57,014 bases of DNA from JBCDCE01 sp039182515 (GTDB lineage: Bacteria > Pseudomonadota > Alphaproteobacteria > Rhodobacterales > Rhodobacteraceae): NCBI GenBank assembly GCA_039182515.1, contig JBCDCE010000021.1, forward strand, positions 1 to 57,014, read 5' to 3'. A program made the position numbers and the translations under genes. The notes beneath the pieces were generated by a model, which did not search any database, had not been told where the DNA came from, and saw nothing but the letters and a program-made list of their open reading frames with translations. This document shows positions 25,331 to 34,971 of this stretch, in pieces. How positions within the stretch are numbered: the stretch's first letter is position 1; each line of letters begins with the position of its first letter.

Positions 25331-27208
25331 ATGGCGAACTCCGATAATCCGGCTGATCCATTCAAAAAAGCCCTAGCTGAAGCCACGAAGGTGATGGCTG
25401 ACGACCCCGAGTTATCGGTGAGCTTTTCTGTAGACCCTCCCGGTGCCACCAATGAAACGATCCGCTTGCCGCAAGTTTCCCGGAGAATGACCCGAGCGGA
25501 AGTTCTTTTGGCCCGCGGAACGGCTGATGCCTTGGCGCTGCGCCATAAGTTTCACGACCAATCGACCCATTCGCGCTACGCGCCGCAGGGCCAAATGGCA
25601 CGGGATCTCTATGAAGCGATGGAAACCGCACGGGTTGAGGCTGTCGGCGCCCGCTATATGCCGGGCACCGCTGGCAACATTGATGCCAAAATCGGCCATG
25701 AAGCGGAACGCAAAGGATATGCGCAAATTTCTGATGCCGCTGAAGCCCCGCTCGCAACTGCAGCAGGGTACTTGATACGTCACCTCGCAACCGGCCGCGA
25801 CCTGCCGCAGGGCGCGTCTAATGTGATGGAGCTTTGGCGTGGTTTCATCGAGGAGCGCGCAGGCGGAACTCTGGAGAATCTCGACGCCCTTCTAAGCGAC
25901 CAGCAGGCTTTTTCGAAGTTTGCGCGCCAAGTGATCTCAGACCTTGGCTACGCAGACCAATTGGGAGATGATCCAGACCAATTGGACGACGAGCCGCCAG
26001 AAGAAGATCAAGCCAGCTCTGAGGACGACAGCGAACCCGATAGTACCGGGGACGATGCGCCAGACGATGGCGAAGAAGCCGAAGCCTCCCCAGAGCAATC
26101 TCAAGAGCAGCAACAAGACGCCAGCCAAGCCACCGTTCAACTCGATGATATGGCGGATGCAGATATGGGCGATGAGGCGGAAATGCCCGAGGGCGAGGCG
26201 CCGCATGAGCCCCCGGCTCCCGCGCCCCATTCTGACGCCGACCCCAATTATTCTGTTTATAATCAAGAGCATGACGAAGAGGTTCTGGCAGAAGATCTGG
26301 CCGAGCCTGCAGAGCTAGAGCGCCTGCACGCCTATCTGGACCAACAGCTTGACCCCTTGAAAGGCGCGGTTTCCAGGCTAGCCAACAAGTTGCAGCGTCG
26401 CTTGCAAGCGCAGCAAAACCGGTCTTGGGAGTTTGACCGCGAAGAAGGCATGCTGGACGCAGGTCGTTTGGCGCGCGTCGTGGCAAACCCGACAACACCG
26501 CTCAGCTTCAAGGTCGAGAAAGACACGGAATTCCGCGACACAGTCGTGACCCTTCTCCTGGACAATTCGGGCTCCATGCGGGGCCGCCCCATTTCCATCG
26601 CTGCGATCTGTGCGGATGTTTTGGCGCGAACTTTGGAGCGCTGCCAAGTGAAGGTTGAGATTTTGGGCTTCACCACCCGCGCCTGGAAAGGTGGCCAATG
26701 CCGCGAGCAGTGGCTCGCCGAAGGTCGCCCGCAGCAGCCCGGACGTCTGAACGATCTGCGCCACATCATCTACAAAGGGGCCGACAGCCCTTGGCGGCGT
26801 GCGCGGCCCAATCTTGGGCTGATGATGAAAGAAGGCTTGCTGAAAGAGAACATCGACGGCGAAGCGCTGGAATGGGCACACCGGCGTATGGAACGCAGGC
26901 CTGAAGCGCGTAAGATCTTGATGGTGATCTCAGATGGCGCTCCGGTGGACGATTCAACGCTATCCGTGAACCCCGCCAATTACCTCGAAAAGCACCTGCG
27001 GGATGTGATTGCGATGGTTGAGCGGCGCAAGGTTGTGGAATTGATCGCCATCGGCATCGGCCACGACGTGACCCGCTATTACGATCACGCGGTTACGATC
27101 ACCGATGTTGAACAACTTGCCGGTGCCATGACCGAACAATTGGCCGGCCTTTTTGACAGCGATCCCCGCGCTCGGGCCAAACTTCTTGGGCTCAAAAAGG
27201 CAAGCTAG
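25331..27208 (+). CDS. cobT: Cobaltochelatase subunit CobT
   Basis: 625 residues. The N-terminal helical region is followed by a very acidic low-complexity linker (about 215-325, rich in Asp, Glu, Gln and Pro). A C-terminal von Willebrand factor A domain has the metal site LLLDNSGSMRG (about 409-419) and later VISDGAPVDDSTL. CobT forms the chaperone-like ring complex with CobS that drives CobN. It is followed two bases later by the aminopeptidase P gene. Confidence 0.96.
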   Translation: MANSDNPADPFKKALAEATKVMADDPELSVSFSVDPPGATNETIRLPQVSRRMTRAEVLLARGTADALALRHKFHDQSTHSRYAPQGQMARDLYEAMETARVEAVGARYMPGTAGNIDAKIGHEAERKGYAQISDAAEAPLATAAGYLIRHLATGRDLPQGASNVMELWRGFIEERAGGTLENLDALLSDQQAFSKFARQVISDLGYADQLGDDPDQLDDEPPEEDQASSEDDSEPDSTGDDAPDDGEEAEASPEQSQEQQQDASQATVQLDDMADADMGDEAEMPEGEAPHEPPAPAPHSDADPNYSVYNQEHDEEVLAEDLAEPAELERLHAYLDQQLDPLKGAVSRLANKLQRRLQAQQNRSWEFDREEGMLDAGRLARVVANPTTPLSFKVEKDTEFRDTVVTLLLDNSGSMRGRPISIAAICADVLARTLERCQVKVEILGFTTRAWKGGQCREQWLAEGRPQQPGRLNDLRHIIYKGADSPWRRARPNLGLMMKEGLLKENIDGEALEWAHRRMERRPEARKILMVISDGAPVDDSTLSVNPANYLEKHLRDVIAMVERRKVVELIAIGIGHDVTRYYDHAVTITDVEQLAGAMTEQLAGLFDSDPRARAKLLGLKKAS

Positions 27209-27210
27209 CG

Positions 27211-28983
27211 ATGTTTCAGTCTTTCGACGAGAGCACAAATCCAAACGACGCCCCTCCACGTCTCGTGGCTTTGCGCAAAGAGCTTGTGACTGAAGGTCTC
27301 CAAGGCTTCATCGTGCCGCGTGCGGATGCCCATCAAGGCGAATATGTCGCCAATTGTGATGCCCGTTTGGCTTGGCTCACGGGGTTTACGGGCTCAGCCG
27401 GGTTTTGTGTTGTTTTACTTAAGAAAGCTGGGCTTTTTGTGGACGGGCGTTACCGATTGCAAGCGCGCGATCAAGCACCTGATGAGATCGACATTGTCCC
27501 TTGGCCGGAAGAAAAGGCCGGGCCTTGGATTGTGGAACATGCCGCCAGAGGCGATGTCATCGGGTTTGATCCCTGGCTACACACCCGAGATGAAATCACA
27601 GCGCTCGAGAAAGTGCTGAGCGCGGAAGGCCTCGCGCTCAAGGCCGTTGAAAATCAAGTGGATCGCATCTGGCAGGACCGGCCCAGCCCGCCGCAAGGTG
27701 CGGCCCGCGCGCATGCCGTGGAATTCGCCGGAGAAGAGAGCGCTCAAAAGCGCGCGCGGCTGGCCGCAGACTTACGCGAGGCGGGTCAAAAGGCGGCGGT
27801 GCTGACCCTGCCCGACAGCATTTGTTGGCTGCTCAATATCCGCGGCTCTGACATTCCGCGCATCCCGATCGTCCAAGCCTTCGCGATTTTCCACAATGAC
27901 GCGCGTTTAGATCTTTTTTGTGCGCCCCAAAAGCTCGAGACTTTAAGCCTGGAGACAGGCATTTCCGCTTATGAGATAGAGTCTTTTGGGGCTCATCTGA
28001 GCGCTTTGGAAGGCCCCGTGCGTGTGGATCCGATGAGCGCACCGCAAGCAATTGAAACGCTTTTGACTCAAGCAGAATGCGACATCGCTTGGGAGAGTGA
28101 CATTTGCGCTCTGCCCAAAGCGCGCAAGAACGCGGCTGAACTCGCAGGTGCGCGCAAAGCTCATGGGCGCGATGCCATCGCCATGGTGCAGTTTTTAGCT
28201 TGGCTGGACGCCACAGCGCCTGGCGGTCTCACTGAGATTGATGTGGTCAAAAAAATTGAAGGCTTCCGGCAAGAAACGGGCGCGCTGCAAGACATCAGTT
28301 TTGAAACCATTTCTGGCTCTGGGCCAAACGGCGCGATTGTGCATTACAGGGTCAATGAGCGCACAAACAGGGCTTTGGAAAACGGCGAATTGCTGTTGGT
28401 TGATAGCGGTGGCCAATACCTAGACGGCACGACCGATATTACGAGAACGATCGCAGTTGGCCCGGTGGGAGATACGGAATGCGATGCTTACACGCAGGTG
28501 CTCAAGGGCCTTATTGCGGTCAGCCGCGTGCATTTTCCCAAAGGTCTTGCTGGACGCGATCTGGATGCTTTGGCGCGACAGCATTTGTGGGCCGAAGGGC
28601 TCGATTATGCCCATGGCACAGGCCACGGCGTTGGCAGTTATCTCAGTGTACACGAAGGGCCTCAACGGCTCTCACGCGCGGGGACCGTGCCTTTTGAGCC
28701 CGGCATGATCGTTTCAAATGAGCCTGGGTATTATGAACAAGGCGCTTTCGGGATCCGGCTTGAGAACTTGATTGCTGTTAGCGAAAGCCCGCATGAAGGA
28801 CGCCTCGCCTTCGAGACACTCACCTATGTTCCGTTTGACCGGCGCTTGATCGATGTCGGCCAGCTTTCTGCCGCAGAGATCACTTGGCTCAATGCCTATC
28901 ACACGCTTTGTCACGAGATGATTGCTGGATCCTTGCCTAAAGGCGCATTGACCTGGCTCGAAAAGGCCACGCAGCCACTTTGA
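27211..28983 (+). CDS. Aminopeptidase P family protein (Xaa-Pro aminopeptidase, M24B)
   Basis: 590 residues, the three-domain form. Two creatinase-like N-terminal domains are followed by the pita-bread catalytic domain at about 320-540. Metal ligands are visible in LLVDSGGQYLDGTTDITRT, HGTGHGVGSYLSVHEGP, SNEPGYYEQGAFGIRLENL. It removes N-terminal residues before proline, in the cytoplasm. The ATG is two bases after the cobT stop, so it is probably co-transcribed with cobT. Confidence 0.94.
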   Translation: MFQSFDESTNPNDAPPRLVALRKELVTEGLQGFIVPRADAHQGEYVANCDARLAWLTGFTGSAGFCVVLLKKAGLFVDGRYRLQARDQAPDEIDIVPWPEEKAGPWIVEHAARGDVIGFDPWLHTRDEITALEKVLSAEGLALKAVENQVDRIWQDRPSPPQGAARAHAVEFAGEESAQKRARLAADLREAGQKAAVLTLPDSICWLLNIRGSDIPRIPIVQAFAIFHNDARLDLFCAPQKLETLSLETGISAYEIESFGAHLSALEGPVRVDPMSAPQAIETLLTQAECDIAWESDICALPKARKNAAELAGARKAHGRDAIAMVQFLAWLDATAPGGLTEIDVVKKIEGFRQETGALQDISFETISGSGPNGAIVHYRVNERTNRALENGELLLVDSGGQYLDGTTDITRTIAVGPVGDTECDAYTQVLKGLIAVSRVHFPKGLAGRDLDALARQHLWAEGLDYAHGTGHGVGSYLSVHEGPQRLSRAGTVPFEPGMIVSNEPGYYEQGAFGIRLENLIAVSESPHEGRLAFETLTYVPFDRRLIDVGQLSAAEITWLNAYHTLCHEMIAGSLPKGALTWLEKATQPL

Positions 28984-29041
28984 CATGCGGCTGACATCAG
29001 CTATGTGTCACTCTCGCATTACACACGAATGGGGGTCGAGC

Positions 29042-29383
29042 ATGGCAGAGCATATCAAAATCCATAAAGCAACGGGCACTTGGGTGGTTCGCGCAGGTGG
29101 AGCGGTGTTGGGCGAGAGCAAAGCAGCACTCGAACTTGTGGAAGGCGACTACCCTGCGGTGATTTATTTCCCACGTGAAGATCTCGGCATGGCCTTTTTC
29201 GACGCCTCTTCAACAACGTCCCATTGCCCCCACAAAGGCGACGCGAGCTATTTCGATATTGTTGCAAAAAGCGGGCCAATTAAGGACGCGGCTTGGTCTT
29301 ACGAGGCCCCGCATGAGGCTGTTTCAGCGATCAAAGACCATATCGCCTTTTACACCAACAAGGTTGCGGTGGAGCAGGTCTAG
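29042..29383 (+). CDS. DUF427 domain protein
   Basis: 113 residues from the ATG at 29042, after GGGGG; the open frame extends upstream but the family starts here. The DUF427 fold is seen in GTWVVRAGGAVLGESKAALEL, VIYFPREDLGMAFFD, SHCPHKGDASYFDI and AWSYEAPHEA. The conserved His/Cys region suggests ligand or nucleotide binding, but the function is unknown. It ends six bases from the stop of the convergent ClC gene. Confidence 0.9.
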   Translation: MAEHIKIHKATGTWVVRAGGAVLGESKAALELVEGDYPAVIYFPREDLGMAFFDASSTTSHCPHKGDASYFDIVAKSGPIKDAAWSYEAPHEAVSAIKDHIAFYTNKVAVEQV

Positions 29384-29389
29384 GCCCCT

Positions 29390-31063
29390 TTAATCGTGCT
29401 CTTCTTTGGCCGTGTCGACCAGGGCGCGATTGAAGGTTTTGAGTGCATCCACATGAAACAGCGCCCCCTCAAGGGTTGGACTTGCGTTTTCGCCTGCGAT
29501 TGTCACCACCGGCACAAACGAAACATTGTGAGCCTCAAATAGAGGCATGCACTGCTCAAGCGTGGCGCTGGCATCCACATAGATGCCATTGCCGATCAGC
29601 TCCCAGCAGGTCTCATCAGAGGCCCCATCTTCGGCCCCTGTGGGTCGCATGATATTGGCGACGCCAAAGAGCGCCAGAAGATAGGCTTGAGGGCCAGCCG
29701 CGAGATGAATGTCGCGCTTTTCAAGCTGTGTGAGAAAGTAAGACTTGTCCACCCAGCGCGAGGCCAAAGCGGTTGAGAGCGACACAGCGGCCATCACAGC
29801 AAGGCCCGTTTGCCAGTCCCCTGTGAGCTCAAAGACAATAAGAGTTGTGGAGATAGGCGCGCCCAGCACAGCAGCAGCCACCGCGCCCATTCCGGCCAGG
29901 GCATAGAGCGAAGGATCACTCGAAAGGTTTGGGGCCGCAGAGGTCGCGATTAATCCAAAGGCAAGACCGGTGAGTGCGCCGATCATCAGGGCTGGAGAGA
30001 AAATCCCGCCCCCCATGCGCCCACCCAAGGTGAAGCCAACAGCAATGATCTTGACCACCACAAAGATGATCGCCGCACTGTAGGTCAATTTGGCTTCAAG
30101 GGCTGCGATGGTCGTCTCATAGCCCACACCGATGATATGCGGGAACCAAATCGCCGTAACGCCTAGCAAAGCGCCTGCAATCGTAGGGCGCAGATAACGT
30201 GGCAAAGCAATGCGGCGTTGCACCTTTGTGGCCGTGTCATCCATCCAAAAAATCGTTTGCATCAGAACCACAGCGACCACACCGCTCAGGAGGCCCAGCA
30301 TCAAAAAGGCGGGCAGTTCTTGGTAAAAGCTCAACACGCCCTCGCCCAAGATCTCAAACTGCGTATCATTCCCAAACGTGAGGCGGCTCACCACGGTGCC
30401 CGCGATCGAGGCAATGGCAATCGGCGCAAAAGCATGCACTGCGTAGTGGCGCAGGATGACTTCCAGCGCAAAAAGGGCCCCAGCAATTGGGGCATTAAAT
30501 GAGGCACTGACTGCCGCCGCAACAGCGCAGCCCAAGAGCTCGCGGCCCGTTATACCACTGGCGTTGATGCGTTTGGCAAAGAGCGTTGAAATGAGGCCCG
30601 CAAGATGCACCACGGGGCCTTCGCGCCCGCTCGAGCCCCCGGTGCTCAACGTGATAAGGGACGCAAAGGCCGAGGCGATGCCCGCTTTGGTCTCCACGCG
30701 TCCATTGTGAAGGGCTGCACCCTCAATCACATCCGCCACAGAGCGCACGCGCGCATCTTCGGTGTAGCGGTTAAGGATCAGTCCAACGATGAAGCCGCCC
30801 AGAATGGGCACAATGAGAAGCCAGTACCAAGGCAAACCTGCCGCGACTGAGTGCACATTGCGCACGTCTGACCCGAAATAGACAAATCCTTGCAACGCGC
30901 CGATGGCGGCCCGAAAGATCACTGCCGCAAGGCCTGCAAAGATCCCAACAAATAAAGCAAGGAACCAAAATTGGATTTGGCTGGGGCCTTCGTCGAGCAA
31001 CACCTGCCAGGCCCGACGCCGCGCCTTGGAAAGCTTGCTCAGAAATGTTTCGTCTTGTGTCAC
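29390..31063 (-). CDS. ClC-family chloride channel/antiporter with C-terminal extension
   Basis: 557 residues. The membrane domain (about 30-450) has the ClC selectivity motifs GGSSGREGP (142-150, gating Glu148) and GGRMGGGIFSP, and APISTTLIVFELTGD. The C-terminal about 100 residues (VDASATLEQCMPLFEAHNVSFVPVV) resemble a single CBS-like unit. Whether it is a channel or a Cl-/H+ antiporter is open. It stands downstream of recN on the same strand, 144 bases apart. Confidence 0.92.
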   Translation of the reverse strand: MTQDETFLSKLSKARRRAWQVLLDEGPSQIQFWFLALFVGIFAGLAAVIFRAAIGALQGFVYFGSDVRNVHSVAAGLPWYWLLIVPILGGFIVGLILNRYTEDARVRSVADVIEGAALHNGRVETKAGIASAFASLITLSTGGSSGREGPVVHLAGLISTLFAKRINASGITGRELLGCAVAAAVSASFNAPIAGALFALEVILRHYAVHAFAPIAIASIAGTVVSRLTFGNDTQFEILGEGVLSFYQELPAFLMLGLLSGVVAVVLMQTIFWMDDTATKVQRRIALPRYLRPTIAGALLGVTAIWFPHIIGVGYETTIAALEAKLTYSAAIIFVVVKIIAVGFTLGGRMGGGIFSPALMIGALTGLAFGLIATSAAPNLSSDPSLYALAGMGAVAAAVLGAPISTTLIVFELTGDWQTGLAVMAAVSLSTALASRWVDKSYFLTQLEKRDIHLAAGPQAYLLALFGVANIMRPTGAEDGASDETCWELIGNGIYVDASATLEQCMPLFEAHNVSFVPVVTIAGENASPTLEGALFHVDALKTFNRALVDTAKEEHD

Positions 31064-31207
31064 GGCCGTGCCGCACCCTTGGCTTGGGAGTGGTGTTCCC
31101 TCTTGCTATTGGCCTAAATGAGAAACGCCGCGCGGCCAAGTGTTTGAAACCACTGGGAGGTCCGACAAATTGCCGCCATGCAACGTATCGCTGGAGTTTG
31201 GGCTCTT

Positions 31208-32857
31208 CTAAACGCCTAAAAGCGCGCGCGCCGCACCGCGTGCTTCGTCTGTGATGCGGTCGCCGGCCACCATACGGGCAATTTCATCGACCCGCGCGCC
31301 AGGCGATAGCGCTGTGACGGTCGAGAGCGTCTCAGAGTTCTCAACGCGCTTTTCGACCTTCATATGATGCCCACCCAAAGCGGCCACCTGCGGTGAGTGG
31401 GTGACCACAAGAACCTGCCCTTGTGCGGCCAGCTCAGAAAGCCTGCGTCCCACTGCGTCAGCCGTCGCACCGCCGACGCCTCGGTCGATCTCATCAAAGA
31501 TCATTGTGAGCCCTGAGGTTTCTTTGGTGAGGCAAACTTTCAAAGCGAGCAAAAACCGGCTGAGTTCACCGCCAGAGGCAATCTTGTTGAGTGCACCACT
31601 GGGCGCACCTGGATTTGTAGCCACACGGAAGGCCACGTCGTCTTGTCCCGTAGGTCCGGGTGCGGCTTCGGTAAGAGTTGTTGTGAAGACCGCCCGCTCC
31701 ATTTTTAGGGGGGCCAGTTCTTCGGCCATTGCCTTGTCCAAGGCCTGTGCAGCCGCTCGGCGCAATTGGGTCACCTCATCAGCCGCCTTCGAGAACGCGG
31801 CTTCAGCCTTTTTCAGATCCGCTTCCAATTGGGCCAGATCATCAGCGCCCTGATCCATCAGAGCGATTTTTTGGAGGAAGGTCTCTGCCAGGGTTTCAAG
31901 CTCGTCGGGTTGCACATCGTGTTTGCGCGCTAAGGCCCGAATGGCAAAAAGCCGTTCTTCTGTCTCTTCAAGCGCCATCGGATCATGGGAGAGCAAATCG
32001 CGCGCTTGCTCAATGCGTTGTTGCGCATCACCAAGCTCTGACAGCGCGCGAACGATGCTTTCTAAGGCGGGATCCAGAGCGCCTTCCGCCTCAGACGCGG
32101 CTTCTTCGAGCCAACGCATCGCATCTGTGATCAGCCCTTCTGCGCCTTGGCTGGAAAGCGCCGCAGCGGCACGGGCAACATCCGTCTGGATGCGTTCAGC
32201 AGCCTGCATCAGCCTACGCCGGCTATCGAGCTCAGCCGCTTCGCCTGCGCGCGCGCCCATGGCTTGCAACTCATCCGCCGCGTGGCGCAGAAAGTCCTCT
32301 TCCTCTTTCAAAGCCTTGAGCGCCTCTTGGCGCGATGAGAGGGCTTTTTGAGCCTTTGAGCGATTGCGCCACAATTGTGCGAGCTTTTCGAGCTTGGGGC
32401 CTAAGCCGCCAAACTGATCCAAGAGCAAACGGTGCCCTTTGACATCCAACAGGCCCTTGTCGTCGTGCTGTCCGTGCAGTTCGACCAGCGTATCGGAGAG
32501 CCTGCGCAGCACGTCACCCGAGACCCGCCTGTCGTTCACCCAAGCTGTTTTACGCCCATCGGGCGTGTTCACCCGTCGCAAAATAAGCTCGTCGTCCTGA
32601 GCAAGCCCCGCCTCTTGCAAAACACCCAACGCCGCGTGATCTGGGCTGAGATCAAAAACAGCAGTCACTTCGGCTTGTGCCGCACCGCTGCGCACCAATT
32701 CCGCACGGCCGCGCCAGCCGAGCACGAAGCCCAAAGCATCCAACAAAATGGATTTACCCGCGCCCGTTTCACCGGTCATCACATTGAGGCCCGGCTCAAA
32801 ATTGAGATCTAATCGGTCGATGATAAGGAGGTCTCGGACGCCCAGAGATCGCAACAT
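31208..32857 (-). CDS. recN: DNA repair protein RecN
   Basis: 549 residues, SMC-like ATPase. Walker A is TGETGAGKS (28-36), the ABC signature region is IASGGELSRFLLALK and Walker B LTMIFDEIDRGVGG; a long coiled coil lies between. It acts early in double-strand break repair on the nucleoid. The ATG is 12 bases after the bamD stop, so bamD-recN are one unit, as in many alphaproteobacteria. Confidence 0.97.
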   Translation of the reverse strand: MLRSLGVRDLLIIDRLDLNFEPGLNVMTGETGAGKSILLDALGFVLGWRGRAELVRSGAAQAEVTAVFDLSPDHAALGVLQEAGLAQDDELILRRVNTPDGRKTAWVNDRRVSGDVLRRLSDTLVELHGQHDDKGLLDVKGHRLLLDQFGGLGPKLEKLAQLWRNRSKAQKALSSRQEALKALKEEEDFLRHAADELQAMGARAGEAAELDSRRRLMQAAERIQTDVARAAAALSSQGAEGLITDAMRWLEEAASEAEGALDPALESIVRALSELGDAQQRIEQARDLLSHDPMALEETEERLFAIRALARKHDVQPDELETLAETFLQKIALMDQGADDLAQLEADLKKAEAAFSKAADEVTQLRRAAAQALDKAMAEELAPLKMERAVFTTTLTEAAPGPTGQDDVAFRVATNPGAPSGALNKIASGGELSRFLLALKVCLTKETSGLTMIFDEIDRGVGGATADAVGRRLSELAAQGQVLVVTHSPQVAALGGHHMKVEKRVENSETLSTVTALSPGARVDEIARMVAGDRITDEARGAARALLGV

Positions 32858-32869
32858 TGTGTTCGGCCC

Positions 32870-33739
32870 TTACAGCCACTTACCCTGTATGGTCTGGCGA
32901 TAGATCTGTGCGAGCCAATTGTCGCCCACAGCTTCCAACTCAAGCCCGCGACCTGTGAGCAGTTTGAAGCTGTCTTCGTACCACTCGGTGGAGCGGAAGT
33001 TATGGCCCAGGATCGCGCCCGCGGTTTGCGCTTCTTGGGTGAGCCCCAAAGACAGGTAGGATTCCACCAAGCGGTGCAGCGCTTCGGCTGTATGGGTGGT
33101 TGTTTGGAAATCTGCGACGACCACCGAGAAACGATTGATCGCAGCGGGATAGTGGCCCTTACGCAGATAATAGCGGCCAATTTCCATCTCTTTGGCCGCC
33201 AAGTGATCGAAGGCCAGATCGAACTTCAGGATCGACGAGCGCGCATATTCGCTTTCGGGATAGCGCTCGATCACGGTCCGCAAAGATTGCAGCGCTTGGA
33301 AAGTGAGACCTTGGTCTCTACCCACTTCGTCGATCTGATCATAGTAGCTCAGAGCCAATAAATATTGGGCGTAAGCTGCATCTTCGTCCGCGGGATAAAA
33401 GTCGATATAGCGCTGCGCAGCTGTCCGGCTGTTCTCGTAGTCGCGATCTTTGTGATAGGAGAAGGCCTGCATAATCACCGCACGCTTGGCGAGATCCGAA
33501 TAGGGATAAAGCCGCTCAACTTCCGCAAAAAGAGAAGCCGCTTGATCTGGGTTCTCCTCGTCGAGTTTGACTTCAGCTTGTTGGTAAATTTCTTCGGCGG
33601 TGAAGCTCTCGATGGGTTCTGGTGCTTCTAACGCGGCACAGGCGCTCAAGAGCAAAGCAGCGCTCAACCCGAGCCCGTAGTTGAATACGGACTTCGACAG
33701 AGACGTCGTGGACAAACCAGATTTTGCCTTGCTGGCCAT
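32870..33739 (-). CDS. bamD: Outer membrane assembly lipoprotein BamD (ComL)
   Basis: 289 residues from the ATG at 33739. The lipoprotein signal ends in LLLSAC (Cys34), so it is lipidated and, lacking Asp at +2, should go to the outer membrane. TPR-like repeats follow (EIYQQAEVKLDEENPDQAAS, FQALQSLRTVIERYPESEYA). BamD is an essential partner of BamA in beta-barrel insertion. The open frame continues upstream but runs into the leader; the start chosen matches the signal peptide. Confidence 0.95.
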   Translation of the reverse strand: MASKAKSGLSTTSLSKSVFNYGLGLSAALLLSACAALEAPEPIESFTAEEIYQQAEVKLDEENPDQAASLFAEVERLYPYSDLAKRAVIMQAFSYHKDRDYENSRTAAQRYIDFYPADEDAAYAQYLLALSYYDQIDEVGRDQGLTFQALQSLRTVIERYPESEYARSSILKFDLAFDHLAAKEMEIGRYYLRKGHYPAAINRFSVVVADFQTTTHTAEALHRLVESYLSLGLTQEAQTAGAILGHNFRSTEWYEDSFKLLTGRGLELEAVGDNWLAQIYRQTIQGKWL

Positions 33740-33790
33740 ATGCTCTTTCCCTCGGGCTCTTAAACCATACCCAGAGCAACTTTGCGCTCC

Positions 33791-33826
33791 AGATCCGCTG
33801 CAGGGGACGCGCCCCGTTAAGGATCT
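33791..33826. other. Stem-loop between lpxC and bamD
   Basis: AGATCC (33791-33796) pairs with GGATCT (33821-33826), enclosing GGGG (33803-33806) and CCCC (33812-33815). It lies in the 109-base gap after the lpxC stop. No T run follows on the minus strand, so it may be a processing or attenuation structure instead of a simple terminator. Confidence 0.35.
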
Positions 33827-33848
33827 GTATGACAGAGATTTGGGGGAA

Positions 33849-34769
33849 TTAACAAGCCTGTGGAAGATCACCAAGATGAACACCAACGCCAGGAAGTTTC
33901 GCTTCCATAGAGGGCGCAAGAGTGACCAGTTTGAAGGCCGTCGGATCACTGAAAAGCGCGCGCAAAAGCTTATTGGTCAGCGTGTGGCCTGCCCGCATGC
34001 CCCGGTAACGCCCCAAGATGGGTTTGCCGGCTAAGGCGAGGTCGCCCATGGCATCGAGCATCTTGTGACGCACAGCCTCATCTTGCCAGCGCAAACCACC
34101 CGGAGACAAAACATCCGCGCCGTCAACAACCACAGCATTTTCGAGAGTTCCGCCAAGTGCCAGCCCTTGAGCACGCATCGCGTCCACATCCGATTGACGG
34201 CAGAAGGTGCGGCTATCGCATAACTCGCGCACAAACGCACCGTTCGCCATATTGAGTGTTTTGTGCTGATGACCAATCGCCGCGTCTGCAAACTCAATCT
34301 CGAAGTCGATCTCAAGGCTCGGCGCAGGCTCAAAGGTCGCCCAGGCCTCACCGTGTTCCGCACGGATCGGTTTCAGGATTTCGATCGCTTGGATCGGCAT
34401 GGCTTGCGAAACGAGGCCCGTTTTCAGGATCTCTTTGACAAACTCCGATGCGCTGCCGTCAAGTATCGGTACTTCTGGGCCATCAATCTCGATCAGCGCA
34501 TTATGCACCCCGCAGCCAGAAAGAGCGGCCATGATGTGCTCAACCGTTGAAACGGTTACGCCATCGAGGTTTTCCAAGGTTGTGCAAAGAGGAGTATGCC
34601 GCGCCGCGTGCCATTGGGCGGGGATCAAAGGGTCGCGGTCGAGAACGTCCGTGCGCCGAAACCAAATGCCGTGCTCAACGGATGCCGGGCGCACAACCAT
34701 CTTTGCCGGTGCCCCAGAGTGCAACCCGCGGCCCGCAAATGCTGTCGCATGTAGAAGAGTTCTTTGCAC
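33849..34769 (-). CDS. lpxC: UDP-3-O-acyl-N-acetylglucosamine deacetylase
   Basis: 306 residues, full length. Zinc ligands His78 (STVEHIMAAL), His235 and Asp239 (HKMLDAMGDL) and the catalytic His262 (GHTLTNKLL) are in place. It is the committed step of lipid A synthesis, in the cytoplasm. It lies downstream of ftsZ, the usual end of the dcw cluster, but is separated from it by a strong terminator, so it must have its own promoter in the 34770-34930 region. Confidence 0.97.
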   Translation of the reverse strand: MQRTLLHATAFAGRGLHSGAPAKMVVRPASVEHGIWFRRTDVLDRDPLIPAQWHAARHTPLCTTLENLDGVTVSTVEHIMAALSGCGVHNALIEIDGPEVPILDGSASEFVKEILKTGLVSQAMPIQAIEILKPIRAEHGEAWATFEPAPSLEIDFEIEFADAAIGHQHKTLNMANGAFVRELCDSRTFCRQSDVDAMRAQGLALGGTLENAVVVDGADVLSPGGLRWQDEAVRHKMLDAMGDLALAGKPILGRYRGMRAGHTLTNKLLRALFSDPTAFKLVTLAPSMEAKLPGVGVHLGDLPQAC

Positions 34770-34925
34770 GATGTCCCTTTCGGACTTAACGACCTGCCTG
34801 TGTGTTAATCGCTGTTAATAAGCGACAGCGCTGGGGACAATTCAAACTTTGTAACGGTCTGAAACATGGGCTGTAACAATCAGCGGAAACCCGCGACTAG
34901 CGCCTCAAACCCCTGTTTTAAAACA

Positions 34926-34953
34926 AAAAAGCCGCCCCGAAAGGCGGCTTTGA
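34926..34953 (-). terminator. Terminator after ftsZ
   Basis: GCCGCC (34931-34936) and GGCGGC (34943-34948) form a GC stem. Flanking A and T runs give a T-rich tail on the minus strand. It ends the dcw transcript 18 bases past the ftsZ stop. Confidence 0.88.
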
Positions 34954-34971
34954 TGTGATAATAAATGCGCC